A DNA stretch of 64,000 bases from Novosphingobium sp. (GTDB lineage Bacteria > Pseudomonadota > Alphaproteobacteria > Sphingomonadales > Sphingomonadaceae): positions 186,001 to 250,000 of the forward strand of contig JACKKX010000005.1 in NCBI GenBank assembly GCA_024236215.1, written 5' to 3'. A model generated the notes under the pieces. That model ran no database searches. It was given only the letters and a program-made list of their open reading frames with translations, and was not told the origin of the DNA. Every line of letters begins with the position of its first letter. Position 1 is the stretch's first letter. Position numbers and translations under genes: made by a program. Of the stretch, positions 1 to 9,763 are shown piece by piece.

Positions 1-390
1 CGAGGGCACGTTGTATCGCAGCGTGATCGTGCGCTCGCTGGTCCCGTCGACCCGGGTGGGAACGCTGGTGACGGTTGCCGTCAGATGGCTTGCCTGCAGA
101 TGGTAGGGCGCAATGGTGCCGATTTCCACAGCGTAGGCTTCAAGCTCGGTATTGGTATCGCGCATGGTCATGTCCGAATGCGCGGCGGCATCCTGGGCAT
201 TGATCACCGCATAGCGCGCCACTTCCTCGGAAACCGAGCGCAGCGCGTTATAGTTCTGCATCCCGATCCCGAACTGCATCACCCCGAACAGCATCGCCAG
301 CAGGGCCGGGCCGAGGATCGCGAATTCGACCATCACCGAACCGCGGCAATCGCCACGGAATTTCGTCAGCAGGGCGCTCAGGGCAGTCAT
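1..390 (-). CDS. TadE-like pilus assembly protein (partial, C-terminus outside window)
   Basis: The reading frame starts with ATG at 390 and stays open to the window edge, so only the first 130 residues are visible. It begins with a short basic stretch, then a hydrophobic helix after the motif GSVMVEFAILGPALLAMLFG, which is the TadE signature (a Glu about five residues into the helix). TadE-like minor pilins belong to the Flp/Tad pilus machinery and are inserted in the inner membrane. Its start overlaps the stop of the upstream gene as ATGA, so the two are probably translationally coupled. The family call is firm; the exact pilin role is inferred from the neighbours. Confidence 0.85.
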   Translation of the reverse strand, partial: MTALSALLTKFRGDCRGSVMVEFAILGPALLAMLFGVMQFGIGMQNYNALRSVSEEVARYAVINAQDAAAHSDMTMRDTNTELEAYAVEIGTIAPYHLQASHLTATVTSVPTRVDGTSERTITLRYNVPS

Positions 391-851
391 GATTGCTTGA
401 TCATCACATAGCGATCGACGTTGAAGTTGATCGGCGAGCCAAAGCCCCACTGCGTCCAGGCCGGAGTGTAGGTGTCGTTGAGCTGGATCAGAACGTAGCT
501 GGACACCTTGGTGCCGACACAGGTGGAGGACGAATCGACATAGGTAGTCGCCGATCCGCAGCGGAATTTCTCGCTGACGGTCACCTGATCGCTGTCCAGG
601 CCGGTGGAGGCGACAATCACGCTTTTCAGCGTGGTGCGCTGGTCATTGGTTTCCGGCGGTGAGGCGAGGGCGATCCCGGTCGCCTCCGCAGCGGCACCCT
701 GCAGCTCGGTCTGCCGGGCGACCACCTGCGAAACCTGAAAGGCACCCATGCTCATCAGCACAAGCACCGGAGCGACGATCGCCGTTTCGACCAGCATCGC
801 CCCGCGATCGTCGCGCCAAAGCGCTGCCAGCGATTGCAACCGGCGCCTCAC
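387..851 (-). CDS. TadE-like pilus assembly protein
   Basis: This 154-residue protein has an N-terminal basic segment followed by the TadE-type helix (motif GAMLVETAIVAPVLVLMSMG, residues about 18-37) and a periplasmic remainder with two Cys (in FRCGS and STCVG) that could form a disulfide. It is the second of three consecutive Tad-type genes. Its stop overlaps the next start (ATGA at 390-387), and its own start overlaps the end of the upstream tadG-like gene at 848-851. The family is known for pseudopilins that assist Flp pilus assembly. The lack of other tad genes in view reflects the window edge. Confidence 0.8.
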   Translation of the reverse strand: MRRRLQSLAALWRDDRGAMLVETAIVAPVLVLMSMGAFQVSQVVARQTELQGAAAEATGIALASPPETNDQRTTLKSVIVASTGLDSDQVTVSEKFRCGSATTYVDSSSTCVGTKVSSYVLIQLNDTYTPAWTQWGFGSPINFNVDRYVMIKQS

Positions 852-2458
852 GCGATCAGCCTCACCGTTGCGGTGCGATCGCCGATCAGCATGCCGCCGC
901 CGCCGTCGGGCGAGCAGAAATTGGTCAGGTTGGCCGATCCAGTGATCCAGAACGTATCGGCCACCAGCATGATGCAGCGCGTGCCGCTGCTCATGTTGCC
1001 GTTAATCTTCACCTCTCGCGAGGGCATGTAGAGAATCCCGTTGAGATCGAGCGTGGCATTGCCGTTGATATCGAAATCGCTGGTGTTGTTTTTGTCGAAA
1101 AACAGCATGTTCTTCCACTTCGCAGCCAGGCTGGCAGAATAGCCATAGGTATTCTGCAGCGTATCTGCGGTGATCCCGGACAATGAAACGTTAGATGTGG
1201 AGTTGATCCGGATATCGCCTGAGGTTCCGGTCATCACGAACAAGACATCGGACCCGGTTACAACCCGATTGTTGCCGAAATCGATCGTTCCGCTGATGAA
1301 ATAGATCCCGCTTGAGAAGATCGTGTTGCAGGTGATCGAAATGTTGCTGTAGATCCCCGGCTGGGGCCGGGCGATACCGTCGGATGCCCCGGTCGTTACC
1401 GGGCCTGTGACCGTGCCGATAGTGGTGGTAACCGTGGTCGTCGCTGCGCGCCAGATGCGGTTGTTGCCGTTGCCGGCGACAACGCTGTAGCTGCCCGTGG
1501 TCGGGCCAGACACGGTCGTCCCTGCGGTCGGCGCGCTGGTATAGGTAGTGCTGGTCGGGCCAACTGTATTGTCGCTTGGGGCCATATAGCCGGCATCGCT
1601 TGACGTCAGCGTAACCGGGGTCGCGCTGCTGACTGGATTGCCCTTCTTGTAGCTGTAGGTAACCTGCGTGCGGACTGTCTGGTTCGCGGTCCAGGTGGTC
1701 GTCCCGGCCGAGTATGCCGGGCACGAATAGGTGCGCGATGGCTAGCCGGCCGAGCTTGGCGCAGTCAGTTCGGCGTAGGGATCGGACAGGCCGTCGACAA
1801 ATTCGTGGATCGTGCCGTTGTTCGAGAACGTATCCTCGATCCCGCCCGCCGAGACAATGTCGCCCAACTGCACTTCGGAGTCGCCGGTTTCGACGATCGC
1901 CTGGGTGCCGGTCGAAAGTGCGCCAACGCCGCAGTCCGAACCGCCGGTGATCGCATTGCCGAAGATCGCGGAGCGGTTGTCGGTTGGGTTCACCGAAAGG
2001 ATGCAGGCATTGTAGCTCGACGACATCGAGAAGGTCGCCCTCGCGGTTACCGCAACCGTTGCGGAACGACCGGTCAGGAACGCCGTGAACGGAAGTGCCT
2101 TGCTTGCCGATGCGGTGACCCGCACCGCGTTGTTGGTGCCGCCATTGTAATTGCCCAGCGAAACCGAGGGTGTAGTGGTGTTGCCGCGGGTGGTGGCAAG
2201 ATTGGCGGTAAACTCTTGACGGGCGCGGGTCTGGTAGTCGTTCTGGGTGGTGGTCGAGCTGCGCGCCCAGGCTCCGGCCAGCGCGGCCTGGTCGGCCGCG
2301 AACTGCAGTTCCTGCTTCCACATGTACCATTGCGAAACGTCGACCGCGAGGCCCGAGCTGCCGATCAGCACCGGCAGACCAAGCGCGACCAGAAGCGCGG
2401 CATTGCCGCTCTTGCTGGCCTTGAGTCGCTGCGCCGTGCGGCGGATCGAGTCGAACAT
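848..2458 (-). pseudogene. TadG-like protein, interrupted by one in-frame TAG
   Basis: From ATG at 2458 a single frame runs to 848, broken once by TAG at 1744-1742 (codon 239 of 537). The N-terminal part has the TadG signature: basic leader, GNAALLVALGLPVLIGSSG helix, then YMWKQELQFAADQAALAGA, typical of the TadE/TadG N-terminus. I translated across the stop: the frame stays open on the other side and continues in a Thr/Ser/Pro-rich low-complexity stretch, then a beta-rich C-terminal region. No frameshift is needed, only one changed codon. It could be a true nonsense mutation, a sequencing error, or two separate proteins (the C part has ATG at 1585). The upstream frame to 2521 exists, but ATG 2458 fits the leader length better. 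Confidence 0.7.
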
Positions 2459-2610
2459 GGGAACCCCGGAGGTTGACTTAAGCGGCACAGCAATAGCCTG
2501 CCTTGGTTGTCGCACCTTCAAGCAGCATGGTTAGCAAATGGTTAGGACCGCAGAATTCCAATTGGCGCGAGGGGCTTGCCCGCGCGGCTTGGGACGATAC
2601 CTTGATCGCG

Positions 2611-3261
2611 ATGTACGATCCCGAACCGCACCTTCTGCTCCTGCCGCCAGAGCAGCGGCTGGCGTTGGCATATGCTCCCGGCGGAGTGCGCCAGGATTGG
2701 CTTGCCGTGCTGGCGCTCGATGCGAAGCTCGCCTGGATCGTACGCGGCGCGCGCGAGCCCTTACTGGCCCAGATGCGGCTCGCCTGGTGGCGCGAACAGC
2801 TTGCAGAATCGGCGACGGTGGTAGCGGGTGAGCCCTTGCTTGCATCCTTCGCCGGGTGGGACGGAGCACGGGGAGGCCTGATCGCGCTGGTCGATGGCTG
2901 GGAAGCTCTGCTCGGGCAGGCTCCGCTTGGCTGCGCGGCCTTGTCGGAATTTGTCGAAGGGCGTGTCGCGGCGCTGGGCAGCATGGCAGATCGGCTGGGC
3001 TGCGATGGCGCCGCCGCCCGGCAGGCTGCGCGGGGCTGGGCCCTGGTCGACCTCCTCGGACACCTCACCCACCTCGATGAGCGAGAGACGGTGGCGGAAA
3101 TGGTCGCGGTGCATCGCTGGGATCGGGTCCGTCTGGCGCGCTCCATGCGCCCGCTTGCCGTGCTTCACGGTCTGGCCCGCCGCGCGCGCGGCGATGGCCG
3201 CCTGCTTGCCTCTCCCACCGGCTTCGCCCGAGCGATCCGGCTTGGCCTGCTCGGTTTCTGA
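2611..3261 (+). CDS. squalene/phytoene synthase family protein
   Basis: The 216-residue protein carries the motif AQMRLAWWREQL, the signature helix of the squalene/phytoene synthase fold, preceded by a LDAKLAWIVRGAREP segment like that of trans-isoprenyl synthase relatives. It lacks the clear paired Asp-rich motifs (DxxxD) of true phytoene synthases, so it more likely belongs to the short NDUFAF6-like branch; its substrate is unknown. I chose ATG 2611 because the conserved region begins right after it. The frame is open upstream with alternative starts at ATG 2527 and TTG 2503. It is divergent from the tadG-like gene, with about 150 bp between. Confidence 0.65.
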   Translation: MYDPEPHLLLLPPEQRLALAYAPGGVRQDWLAVLALDAKLAWIVRGAREPLLAQMRLAWWREQLAESATVVAGEPLLASFAGWDGARGGLIALVDGWEALLGQAPLGCAALSEFVEGRVAALGSMADRLGCDGAAARQAARGWALVDLLGHLTHLDERETVAEMVAVHRWDRVRLARSMRPLAVLHGLARRARGDGRLLASPTGFARAIRLGLLGF

Positions 3262-3287
3262 GTTATGCTCGGATCGATTGGAGTCTG

Positions 3288-3755
3288 ATGATGAACCGCA
3301 TGATCCTTGGCGCCGTTTCCGCCCTGCTGCTGGCTGCTGCCGGGCTGTTCTGGTGGCAGGGCCGGGCGGCAACCGAAGCCGCTGCTCCGCCGCCTCCGCC
3401 CGGCATGGAGGAAATTGGCCCGCCGCCCGACGAAATCCCGACCGAGGACGGCGAAGGGCTGTTCGGCGATACGCTGCCCCACGCCGACGAGGCAACCCGC
3501 GAGGAGCGCCGCTTCAACCGGATGGACCGCAACCGCGACAACCTCATCAGCCGCAACGAGCTGATGGCGCCGCGGGTCGCCGCGTTCCGCAAGCTCGACA
3601 CCGATCACAATAACCTGCTGAGCTTTGAGGAATGGGCGGTCGCCACCTCGAACCGGTTCAAGGGAGCCGACGCCAACGGCGATGGCCAGCTGACCCGGGG
3701 CGAATTCGCCACGACCAAGCCCAAGCCGCCCGCCAAACCGGCTTGCAAGTGTTAG
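3288..3755 (+). CDS. exported EF-hand calcium-binding protein
   Basis: The 155-residue protein begins with an N-terminal hydrophobic helix (residues about 5-22), a Pro-rich linker (AAAPPPPPG), and then three EF-hand loops: D80 [12 protein letters not shown]104 [11 protein letters not shown] and D128 [11 protein letters not shown]. In each loop the acidic or amide ligands at positions 1, 3, 5 and 12 are in place. The helix implies a periplasmic or membrane-anchored Ca2+ sensor or buffer. It lies 26 bp after the phytoene-synthase-like gene and overlaps the convergent trmFO stop by four bases. No partner is evident. Confidence 0.85.
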   Translation: MMNRMILGAVSALLLAAAGLFWWQGRAATEAAAPPPPPGMEEIGPPPDEIPTEDGEGLFGDTLPHADEATREERRFNRMDRNRDNLISRNELMAPRVAAFRKLDTDHNNLLSFEEWAVATSNRFKGADANGDGQLTRGEFATTKPKPPAKPACKC

Positions 3756-5089
3756 GCTGAGGCCGTCCATCCGGCCAGGTCGGCCTTGGCGCGCTCGGTA
3801 TAGGCAAGCTTGCGCTGCTTCTTTTTCACCGCTGGATCGGTTGGCGGGAACAGCCCGAAATTGACGTTCATCGGCTGATAGCTTTCGGCCTCGGCATCGC
3901 CGGTGATGTGGGCCAGCAGCGCGCCCAGCGCCGTGGTGCGGGGCGGGGACTGCCATTTGCGCCCCTGGAGCTCCGCCGCGCTCATCATCCCCGCCATCAA
4001 CCCGACCGCGGCGCTTTCGACATAGCCCTCGCAGCCGGTGATCTGCCCGGCGAAGCGGACATGCGGTGCGCTTTTCAGGCGCAACTGTCGGTCGAGCAGC
4101 ACTGGCGAGTTGAGGAAGGTGTTGCGATGCAAGCCGCCAAGCCGCGCGAATTCCGCCTGCTCCAGCCCCGGGATGGTGCGGAACAGCCGCACCTGCTCAC
4201 CGTGCTTGAGCTTGGTCTGAAAGCCCACCATGTTCCACAAGGTGCCCAGCTTGTTATCCTGCCGCAGCTGGACCACGGCATAGGGCCAGCGCCCGTTCGG
4301 GTGCTCGGGGGTAGCCCAGTGCGGGTTGTCGAGTCCGACCGGTTTCATCGGCCCGAAGCGCAGGGTATCCTCGCCCCGCGCCGCCATCACCTCGATCGGC
4401 ATGCAGCCTTCAAAATAGGGGGTATTGGCCTCCCATTCGCGGAATTCGGTCTTTTCGCCCGCCAGCAGTTCCTCGCGGAAGGCGCGGTATTGCTCGCGGG
4501 TCATCGGGCAATTGATGTAATCCTTGCCGCCCTTGTCCCAGCGCGCGGCCATCCAGCACACCGCCATGTCAATGCTGTCGCGGTGGACGATCGGGGCGAT
4601 GGCATCGAAAAATGCCAGGCTCTCGGCCCCGGTGGCCTGGCCGATGCTGGCGGCGAGAGCCTCGGCGGTAAGCGGTCCGGTGGCAACCACGGTCAGCCCG
4701 GCCGAGGGCAAGGCGTCGACCCGCTCGCGCACGATCTCAAGGTTGGGGAGCGCGCCCAGTCGCGCCTCGACCTCCGCCGAAAACACATCGCGGTCCACTG
4801 CCAGCGCCGAGCCGGCGGGGACCTGCGCCTTTGCCGCCGCCGCCATGACCAGCGAATCGAGCTGGCGCATCTCGTGGTGGAGCAAACCGACCGCGTTGTT
4901 TTCATGATCGTCGGAGCGAAACGAGTTGGAGCAGACCAGCTCGGCGAGGCCCATGCCCTGGTGAGCGGGGGTGCTGCTGCCTCCGCCGCGCATTTCGGAA
5001 AGGCGCACCTTCAATCCCCGCCGGGCGAGCTGCCAGGCCGCCTCGCTTCCGGCCAGTCCGCCGCCGATGATGTGAACGTCGTATGTCAT
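3752..5089 (-). CDS. trmFO: methylenetetrahydrofolate-tRNA-(uracil-5-)-methyltransferase TrmFO
   Basis: TrmFO methylates U54 of tRNA to ribothymidine using methylene-THF and FADH2. The 445-residue protein has the FAD-binding motif [16 protein letters not shown] at residues 7-22, the family block [14 protein letters not shown] with its conserved Cys, and a C-terminal [10 protein letters not shown] segment, all typical of TrmFO rather than GidA/MnmG. Length is normal for the family (about 440-470). It stands alone, convergent with the EF-hand gene and about 50 bp downstream of the serine hydrolase on the same strand. Confidence 0.95.
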   Translation of the reverse strand: MTYDVHIIGGGLAGSEAAWQLARRGLKVRLSEMRGGGSSTPAHQGMGLAELVCSNSFRSDDHENNAVGLLHHEMRQLDSLVMAAAAKAQVPAGSALAVDRDVFSAEVEARLGALPNLEIVRERVDALPSAGLTVVATGPLTAEALAASIGQATGAESLAFFDAIAPIVHRDSIDMAVCWMAARWDKGGKDYINCPMTREQYRAFREELLAGEKTEFREWEANTPYFEGCMPIEVMAARGEDTLRFGPMKPVGLDNPHWATPEHPNGRWPYAVVQLRQDNKLGTLWNMVGFQTKLKHGEQVRLFRTIPGLEQAEFARLGGLHRNTFLNSPVLLDRQLRLKSAPHVRFAGQITGCEGYVESAAVGLMAGMMSAAELQGRKWQSPPRTTALGALLAHITGDAEAESYQPMNVNFGLFPPTDPAVKKKQRKLAYTERAKADLAGWTASA

Positions 5090-5138
5090 GCCGCGCGCCG
5101 CCTAGCGGTTTGGCGCGGCGATTACCACCTCTGGCCGA

Positions 5139-6626
5139 TCAATCGCTGACCGTGAACGAGAGATCGAGCGCCTGGAGCCGGGGCGTGAAATCGGGCGCGA
5201 GCAGCACCCGCCCGACCAGACTGCCGCGTTCGCAGCGCCACGCGAAGGTGGCCGAGAGAGCGCCTGTCGGCCGCAAGGGCGCGGAGATGTCGCAGGTTCC
5301 GCTCTGCGCCTGGATCTGCACAAGCCACTGTTTCCAGTGCGGCGCATCGCGGTCCATTGTGAAATTCATCGCCAGCGCATCGGCGGAAACGGCATCGATT
5401 GCGCCGTCGCTCCAGATCTTTCGGGCCGTGGCATAGCCACTGTCAAGCGCGGGCGTGACGGGCAGATCGCGCTTGTGGATCAGGCCTTGGCGCATCAGCC
5501 GGGTTGCGGCGTCCCATGCGGGGCCTGAGGGTGAGGAATAGGTGCGGTTGGTCAGCACGAACACGCCCGCACCCGCCTCGGGCATCAGCAGCATGTGGCT
5601 TCCGTAACCGGGAAACCCGCCGCCGTGGAACAACACCTGGCCCAGCACGCAATCGCTCCCGGCGATCAGCCCTGCGGCATAGACCGCCGCGACCTTGCAC
5701 TCCGGCGCCGCGCCGCCCAACCGGTCGCGCAGCTGCGGGGTGCCACCGCCATAGGCCAGCGTGCGGACCGTGGCACCCGTGCGATCTTCCGGGCTTGCCG
5801 GGGGCCAGGCCGCGAGCAGGAACGAAACCCACCGCGCATAATCGTTCGCGCTGGTGGTGATCCCGCCCATCGCCCCGAACGCGCCGTGTGCCATAACCGG
5901 CTCGGCGCGCCAGGCCCCGTCTTCCCAGCGATAGCCCATGGCCCTGCGCTCGGCGGGGAAAGTGCTGAACTCGTAGGTTGTCGAAGCCATGCCGAGTGGC
6001 GAGAAAACCCGCTGGGCAATGAATTGCGAGAAATTGCGCCCGCTGACGTTGCTCACGATCCGGCCCAGCATGGCATAGCCGAGATTGGAATATTCATAGC
6101 GCGTTTCGGGTGCGGCGGTGCGCGGCACCCCGGCCTTGAGCAGCCGGGTGAAATCGGCCTCGGACATCGGCTGATGCCGGTCGCCCCAGGGATCGTCGGT
6201 AACGAACCCGGCACTGTGGTGAAGCAGATCGGCAACGGTAATGTCGGGCGCCCACCGGGCTACCTCGGGAATGTATTTCGCCACCGGATCGTCAAGCCGC
6301 AGCTTGCCTTCATTGCGCAGCAGCATGATCGCATAGGCGGTGAAGGCCTTGCTCATCGAGGCGATGCGGAAACCGGTATCCCCGCTGACCGGCCGTGCAT
6401 CGGCGCCCACCGTCTGGGTTCCGAAGGTGCCGAGATGGGCCAGCTTGCCATCGATCACCACACCCCAGGCGAGCCCGGGGACATCGTGGCTCTTGGCCCA
6501 GGCGGCCATATCGGCATCGAGCGCGGCATAGGCCTGCTCGGCCGACACGGCGGCTGCAGACTCGGCCTGCAGATCTCCAGACAGCAGTGCAAGCGAAAGT
6601 GCCAGGGCGGTGATAATGCGGTTCAT
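5139..6626 (-). CDS. exported serine hydrolase, class C beta-lactamase/PBP-like
   Basis: This 495-residue protein has a signal peptide (residues 1-21, cleavage near LQA-ES). The catalytic SxxK is at S90-K93 (IASMSKAF), a YxN-type motif lies in YEYSNLGYAML, and an HGG triplet (FHGGGFPGYG) takes the place of the KTG box, as in esterase/peptidase members of this superfamily. An extra C-terminal domain of about 120 residues follows. The likely role is a periplasmic esterase, D-amino-acid peptidase or similar; true beta-lactam hydrolysis is not implied. It is divergent from the YhhN gene across about 100 bp. Confidence 0.85.
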   Translation of the reverse strand: MNRIITALALSLALLSGDLQAESAAAVSAEQAYAALDADMAAWAKSHDVPGLAWGVVIDGKLAHLGTFGTQTVGADARPVSGDTGFRIASMSKAFTAYAIMLLRNEGKLRLDDPVAKYIPEVARWAPDITVADLLHHSAGFVTDDPWGDRHQPMSEADFTRLLKAGVPRTAAPETRYEYSNLGYAMLGRIVSNVSGRNFSQFIAQRVFSPLGMASTTYEFSTFPAERRAMGYRWEDGAWRAEPVMAHGAFGAMGGITTSANDYARWVSFLLAAWPPASPEDRTGATVRTLAYGGGTPQLRDRLGGAAPECKVAAVYAAGLIAGSDCVLGQVLFHGGGFPGYGSHMLLMPEAGAGVFVLTNRTYSSPSGPAWDAATRLMRQGLIHKRDLPVTPALDSGYATARKIWSDGAIDAVSADALAMNFTMDRDAPHWKQWLVQIQAQSGTCDISAPLRPTGALSATFAWRCERGSLVGRVLLAPDFTPRLQALDLSFTVSD

Positions 6627-6732
6627 GGGGTAAGCCTATCACCAACGACCGCTCCCGCAAGCGTGCACAAATCCGCAAGGAGATTGACAGGGGCGGGGCA
6701 GCGCAAGCAGATTTCGCTGCGGAGGAACCATC

Positions 6733-7395
6733 ATGCCCAAACGCGCCCTGATCGAAAAGCGGCCGTGGCTGCTCGCCAGCCTGGCGGGCGGGATTGCGTT
6801 CTATTTCCTGCGGGACGCGGCCTGGCCGGAAACCTATCGCATCGCGCTCAAGGGTACCGGTGTGGCACTGCTCGCCTGCTATGCCCTGGCGCGGCACAAG
6901 GGTGCGGATTCGCGCCAGATTGCTGCGGTGATGGGGTTCGGCGCGCTGGGCGACGTGCTGATCGATCTGGTTTCGCTTCGGGCCGGGGCGATTGCCTTTC
7001 TGATCGGGCACCTGATCGCGATCCACCTTTATCTGCGCCACCGCCGCGCTGTGACCAGCCTCAGCCAGAAGCTCGCCGGGCTGGCCTTGCTCGTGCTGAT
7101 CCCGGTAATCTCGTTCTTGCTTCCCGCCGACCGCGCGGCCGCGCCGGGTGTTGCGCTCTATGCACTGGGGCTGGGGGGGATGACCGGCGCGGCCTGGACC
7201 AGCTCCTTCCCGCGCTATCGGGTCGGGATCGGGGCGGTGCTGTTCGCGGTGTCCGACCTGTTGATTTTCGCCCGGCTTGGGCCTCTGGCGCAAAGCCCGC
7301 TACCCGATCTGCTGATCTGGCCGCTCTACTACTTCGGGCAATTCCTGATCTGCACGGGGGTGATCGGAGAGCTGCGCAGCCGCGCATCCCGTTAG
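6733..7395 (+). CDS. YhhN/lysoplasmalogenase-like membrane protein
   Basis: The 220-residue, very hydrophobic protein has about seven to eight predicted helices. It contains the YhhN/TMEM86 family features FGALGDVLIDL, AFLIGHLIAI and GAVLFAVSDLLI, where the small-residue and Asp positions in the helices form the family signature. Eukaryotic relatives hydrolyse lysoplasmalogen; the bacterial substrate is usually unknown. A strong ribosome-binding site (GGAGG, 6721-6725) precedes ATG 6733, which settles the start. It is the first gene of a short plus-strand group leading to the Sel1 gene. Confidence 0.8.
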   Translation: MPKRALIEKRPWLLASLAGGIAFYFLRDAAWPETYRIALKGTGVALLACYALARHKGADSRQIAAVMGFGALGDVLIDLVSLRAGAIAFLIGHLIAIHLYLRHRRAVTSLSQKLAGLALLVLIPVISFLLPADRAAAPGVALYALGLGGMTGAAWTSSFPRYRVGIGAVLFAVSDLLIFARLGPLAQSPLPDLLIWPLYYFGQFLICTGVIGELRSRASR

Positions 7396-7463
7396 GGGCT
7401 TGCCAGCCGGGCCGAAACCGGCAAGAGTTAACTTAGGTTGCGCGCCTGGACCCGAGGACCCTG

Positions 7464-9227
7464 ATGGCCCGGCTGCTGCGCCTGTTTGCCCTTCTTCTGC
7501 TGCTTGCGTTCACATCGCACCCGGCTCTGGCCAGGAGCAAGGTGCCCTCGGCCTATGACGGGCATCTGGAAACCTATGTTTCTGATGGGCGCCAGCTCTA
7601 TCCCGCGCATCTCTATGGCGTGGCGATTGACTGGAACAAGGCCTGCAACAAGGGGGATGCCGCGCAGTGCCTTAGGCTGGCCGGTGCATTTGAGAGCGGG
7701 CTGGGAGATATCGAAGCCGATCCGCGCGCGGCGGTTGGCTATTACATGCAGGCTTGCAAGGCGGGATCGGGTGAGGGTTGCGCCACCGCAGCGCGGATGC
7801 TGCGCGAAGGAACGCCGGGATACACACTCCCCGCGCTTGCCCAGCAGCAGGCCGAGCGCGGGTGCGGCGCACTCAAATACCAGCCTGCCTGCGCCAGCCT
7901 TGCGGTCAGCCAGGCAACCGGCGCGGCGAAGGGCACCGGGTCTGCCGACAGCCTGCTCGCCGGAGCTTGCAGCGCGGGCGACGACGACGGTTGCCGGATC
8001 CGCGCCAACACCCTGTTCTACACCCGGGGCGATCCGGCTTCGCGCGCCGAGGCACTCAAGCTCTTCGAATCGGCCTGTAAGGCGCGCAAATCGTGGGGCT
8101 GTCTGGGATTGGTCGATGCCTATTCCAACGGCTGGGGACTGGCCCGCGACGACGCCAGGGCCGCCGACTATGCCCGGATCGGCTGCGAGGAGACCCGGGG
8201 CGAGAAGCTGCGCCTGTGCACCGATCACGGCCGCAATCTGCTCGCCACCGGCAACGCCAAGGCGATCGATAAGGGGGAGGGGATTCTCGATGCCTCGTGC
8301 GCTGCGAACGACAGCATTGCCTGTTACGCGATCGCTCGCTGGGCGATCGAGCCGCACCGGGGAGGGCTGACCACGCTCAAGGAGGGCTATTACTATGCCC
8401 GGCGCGGTTGCGATCTGGAATTCGGCCAGGCCTGCACCCTGCTCGCGGCGGTCTATGAGGGGCGCTATGCCCATGAAAGCCAGGCGGAAATCGCCCTTCC
8501 TCTCTATGAACGCGCATGCCGGTTCAAGGATCAGACCGGTTGTGACCGCGCCGCGGCGTTGTTGCGTGCAAGGCCGGGTCTGCGCGGGCAGATCCCGGCA
8601 ATCGATCCGTCGCTGCCGGTTGCCGATCAGCTGCGCCGGGCCAAGGCCGCAGTCGATCGCGGCGATCGCGACGCGGCAATCTTCACCGTGGTGCGGCTGA
8701 TGGATGAGGGCAGCGAGGACGCCGACTGGTTGCTGGGCGGGTGGATGTATTACGGCCTGTCCGGCGCCTTCGGACCCGAGCGCAAAGGCGATGGACTGAT
8801 CCTGTTTGAGAACGCCGCGCGGGTTGGGCATGTCGATGCCGCGATCTTCATGGGCATGGCCTACTGGTATGGAGAAGGCGTGGCCGAGGATCATGCCAAG
8901 GGCGAAAACTACATGGCAATCGCCGCCATGAAAGGCAGCAAGATGGCCGAGGCAATCCTGCGCTCGATGAAGGCGGAACCGATCCGTCAGGAACGCGCGC
9001 GGCGCGAAAAGGAAGCTGCCGAGTGGCGGGAAAAGCACAAGAACGACTGGACCTTCAGCTGGTCGACCTACACCCCGACCTGGACCCCGCCGCCCAGCAC
9101 CTACAGTCCCTATACCTCAACCGGGCCGACGGTTGCCCAGATCTATGACAACCACAACTTCAACAACGCGATGGATTATTACCGCGGCTACACCACGGCC
9201 TGTGCGGTTTCCAATCCGTATTGCTAG
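7464..9227 (+). CDS. secreted cysteine-rich Sel1-repeat protein
   Basis: The 587-residue protein has a signal peptide (residues 1-25, ending HPALA-RS). Next comes a long series of Sel1-like alpha-alpha repeats of about 36 residues, many bearing paired Cys (for example NKGDAAQCLRLAGAF, AGSGEGCATAARML and CEETRGEKLRLCTDHG), as in the disulfide-stabilised Helicobacter Hcp type. Two clear Sel1 repeats (GHVDAAIFMGMAYWYGEG) lie near residues 450-490. The tail is charged, then rich in Thr, Pro and Tyr. Such proteins usually act as periplasmic or secreted scaffolds. The next gene starts 11 bp after its stop, suggesting co-expression. Confidence 0.85.
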   Translation: MARLLRLFALLLLLAFTSHPALARSKVPSAYDGHLETYVSDGRQLYPAHLYGVAIDWNKACNKGDAAQCLRLAGAFESGLGDIEADPRAAVGYYMQACKAGSGEGCATAARMLREGTPGYTLPALAQQQAERGCGALKYQPACASLAVSQATGAAKGTGSADSLLAGACSAGDDDGCRIRANTLFYTRGDPASRAEALKLFESACKARKSWGCLGLVDAYSNGWGLARDDARAADYARIGCEETRGEKLRLCTDHGRNLLATGNAKAIDKGEGILDASCAANDSIACYAIARWAIEPHRGGLTTLKEGYYYARRGCDLEFGQACTLLAAVYEGRYAHESQAEIALPLYERACRFKDQTGCDRAAALLRARPGLRGQIPAIDPSLPVADQLRRAKAAVDRGDRDAAIFTVVRLMDEGSEDADWLLGGWMYYGLSGAFGPERKGDGLILFENAARVGHVDAAIFMGMAYWYGEGVAEDHAKGENYMAIAAMKGSKMAEAILRSMKAEPIRQERARREKEAAEWREKHKNDWTFSWSTYTPTWTPPPSTYSPYTSTGPTVAQIYDNHNFNNAMDYYRGYTTACAVSNPYC

Positions 9228-9238
9228 GGAGCTCCCCG

Positions 9239-9763
9239 ATGACCCTTCGACCCCTGCTTGTCCTGAGCCTTGCCGCGACCTGCGTTTCCGCTTCGGCCCA
9301 GCCGATCAGCCTGAGCTACCAGCAGAGCGAGCGCGGCGGCGTGTGCTATTTCAGCGTCGATGGCCCCGGCCCGGCGGGCGGTTCGGAAACGATGACGCTT
9401 GAGTTCAGCTACCGGGTCGAGGATGGCAATCTCGGGCTCGATCTCAAGGCCGCTTCCTTCCCCAAGGCAGCTGGGGGCGATCCGGACAAGAACCTCAAGA
9501 TCACATTCGAGACCGACAGCGGCGCCATGCCCGGACCGCGCTCGGGCGGCTATGCCGTGACCAGCCGCTACCAGCGCATCTGGGGTGGATGGGGCGCAGG
9601 CGCGCCATCGCAGGCGGCCTTGGAGGCACTGCGGACTTTCAAGACGGTGACGGTGCTCGCCGATGGAGCGCGTTACGGTCCGTTCAGCATGCAGGTGCGG
9701 ACCTTGCCCTACAATGTGCTCAACAACTGCGCCAAACGGGTCCGTGGGGAGCCGACCAGCTAG
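9239..9763 (+). CDS. small exported protein of unknown function
   Basis: The 174-residue product has a signal peptide (MTLRPLLVLSLAATCVSASA, cleavage near SAQ) and a mature part with two Cys (GVCYF and NNCAK) likely to form a disulfide. It is predicted to be mostly beta, with no family I can name. ATG 9239 is chosen because AGGGAG (9226-9231) precedes it; an upstream in-frame codon at 9221 would overlap the Sel1 gene. It probably forms an operon with the Sel1 protein and may act with it in the periplasm, which is inference from position only. Confidence 0.7.
   Translation: MTLRPLLVLSLAATCVSASAQPISLSYQQSERGGVCYFSVDGPGPAGGSETMTLEFSYRVEDGNLGLDLKAASFPKAAGGDPDKNLKITFETDSGAMPGPRSGGYAVTSRYQRIWGGWGAGAPSQAALEALRTFKTVTVLADGARYGPFSMQVRTLPYNVLNNCAKRVRGEPTS

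Noticed and set aside
1191-2330. Long minus-strand open frame of 379 codons overlapping the tadG-like gene
   Set aside because: It reads as Arg/His/Gln/Pro-rich sequence in a shifted frame of a real gene, with no family motif, and the TadG frame explains the DNA.
5595-7436. Plus-strand frame of 613 codons across the serine hydrolase and YhhN genes
   Set aside because: It has GC-skewed amino-acid composition and crosses two convincing genes on opposite strands; both have clear motifs.
7396-7463. Terminator after the YhhN gene
   Set aside because: CTTGCC/GGCAAG can pair but is imperfect and not followed by a T-run, so it is not supported.
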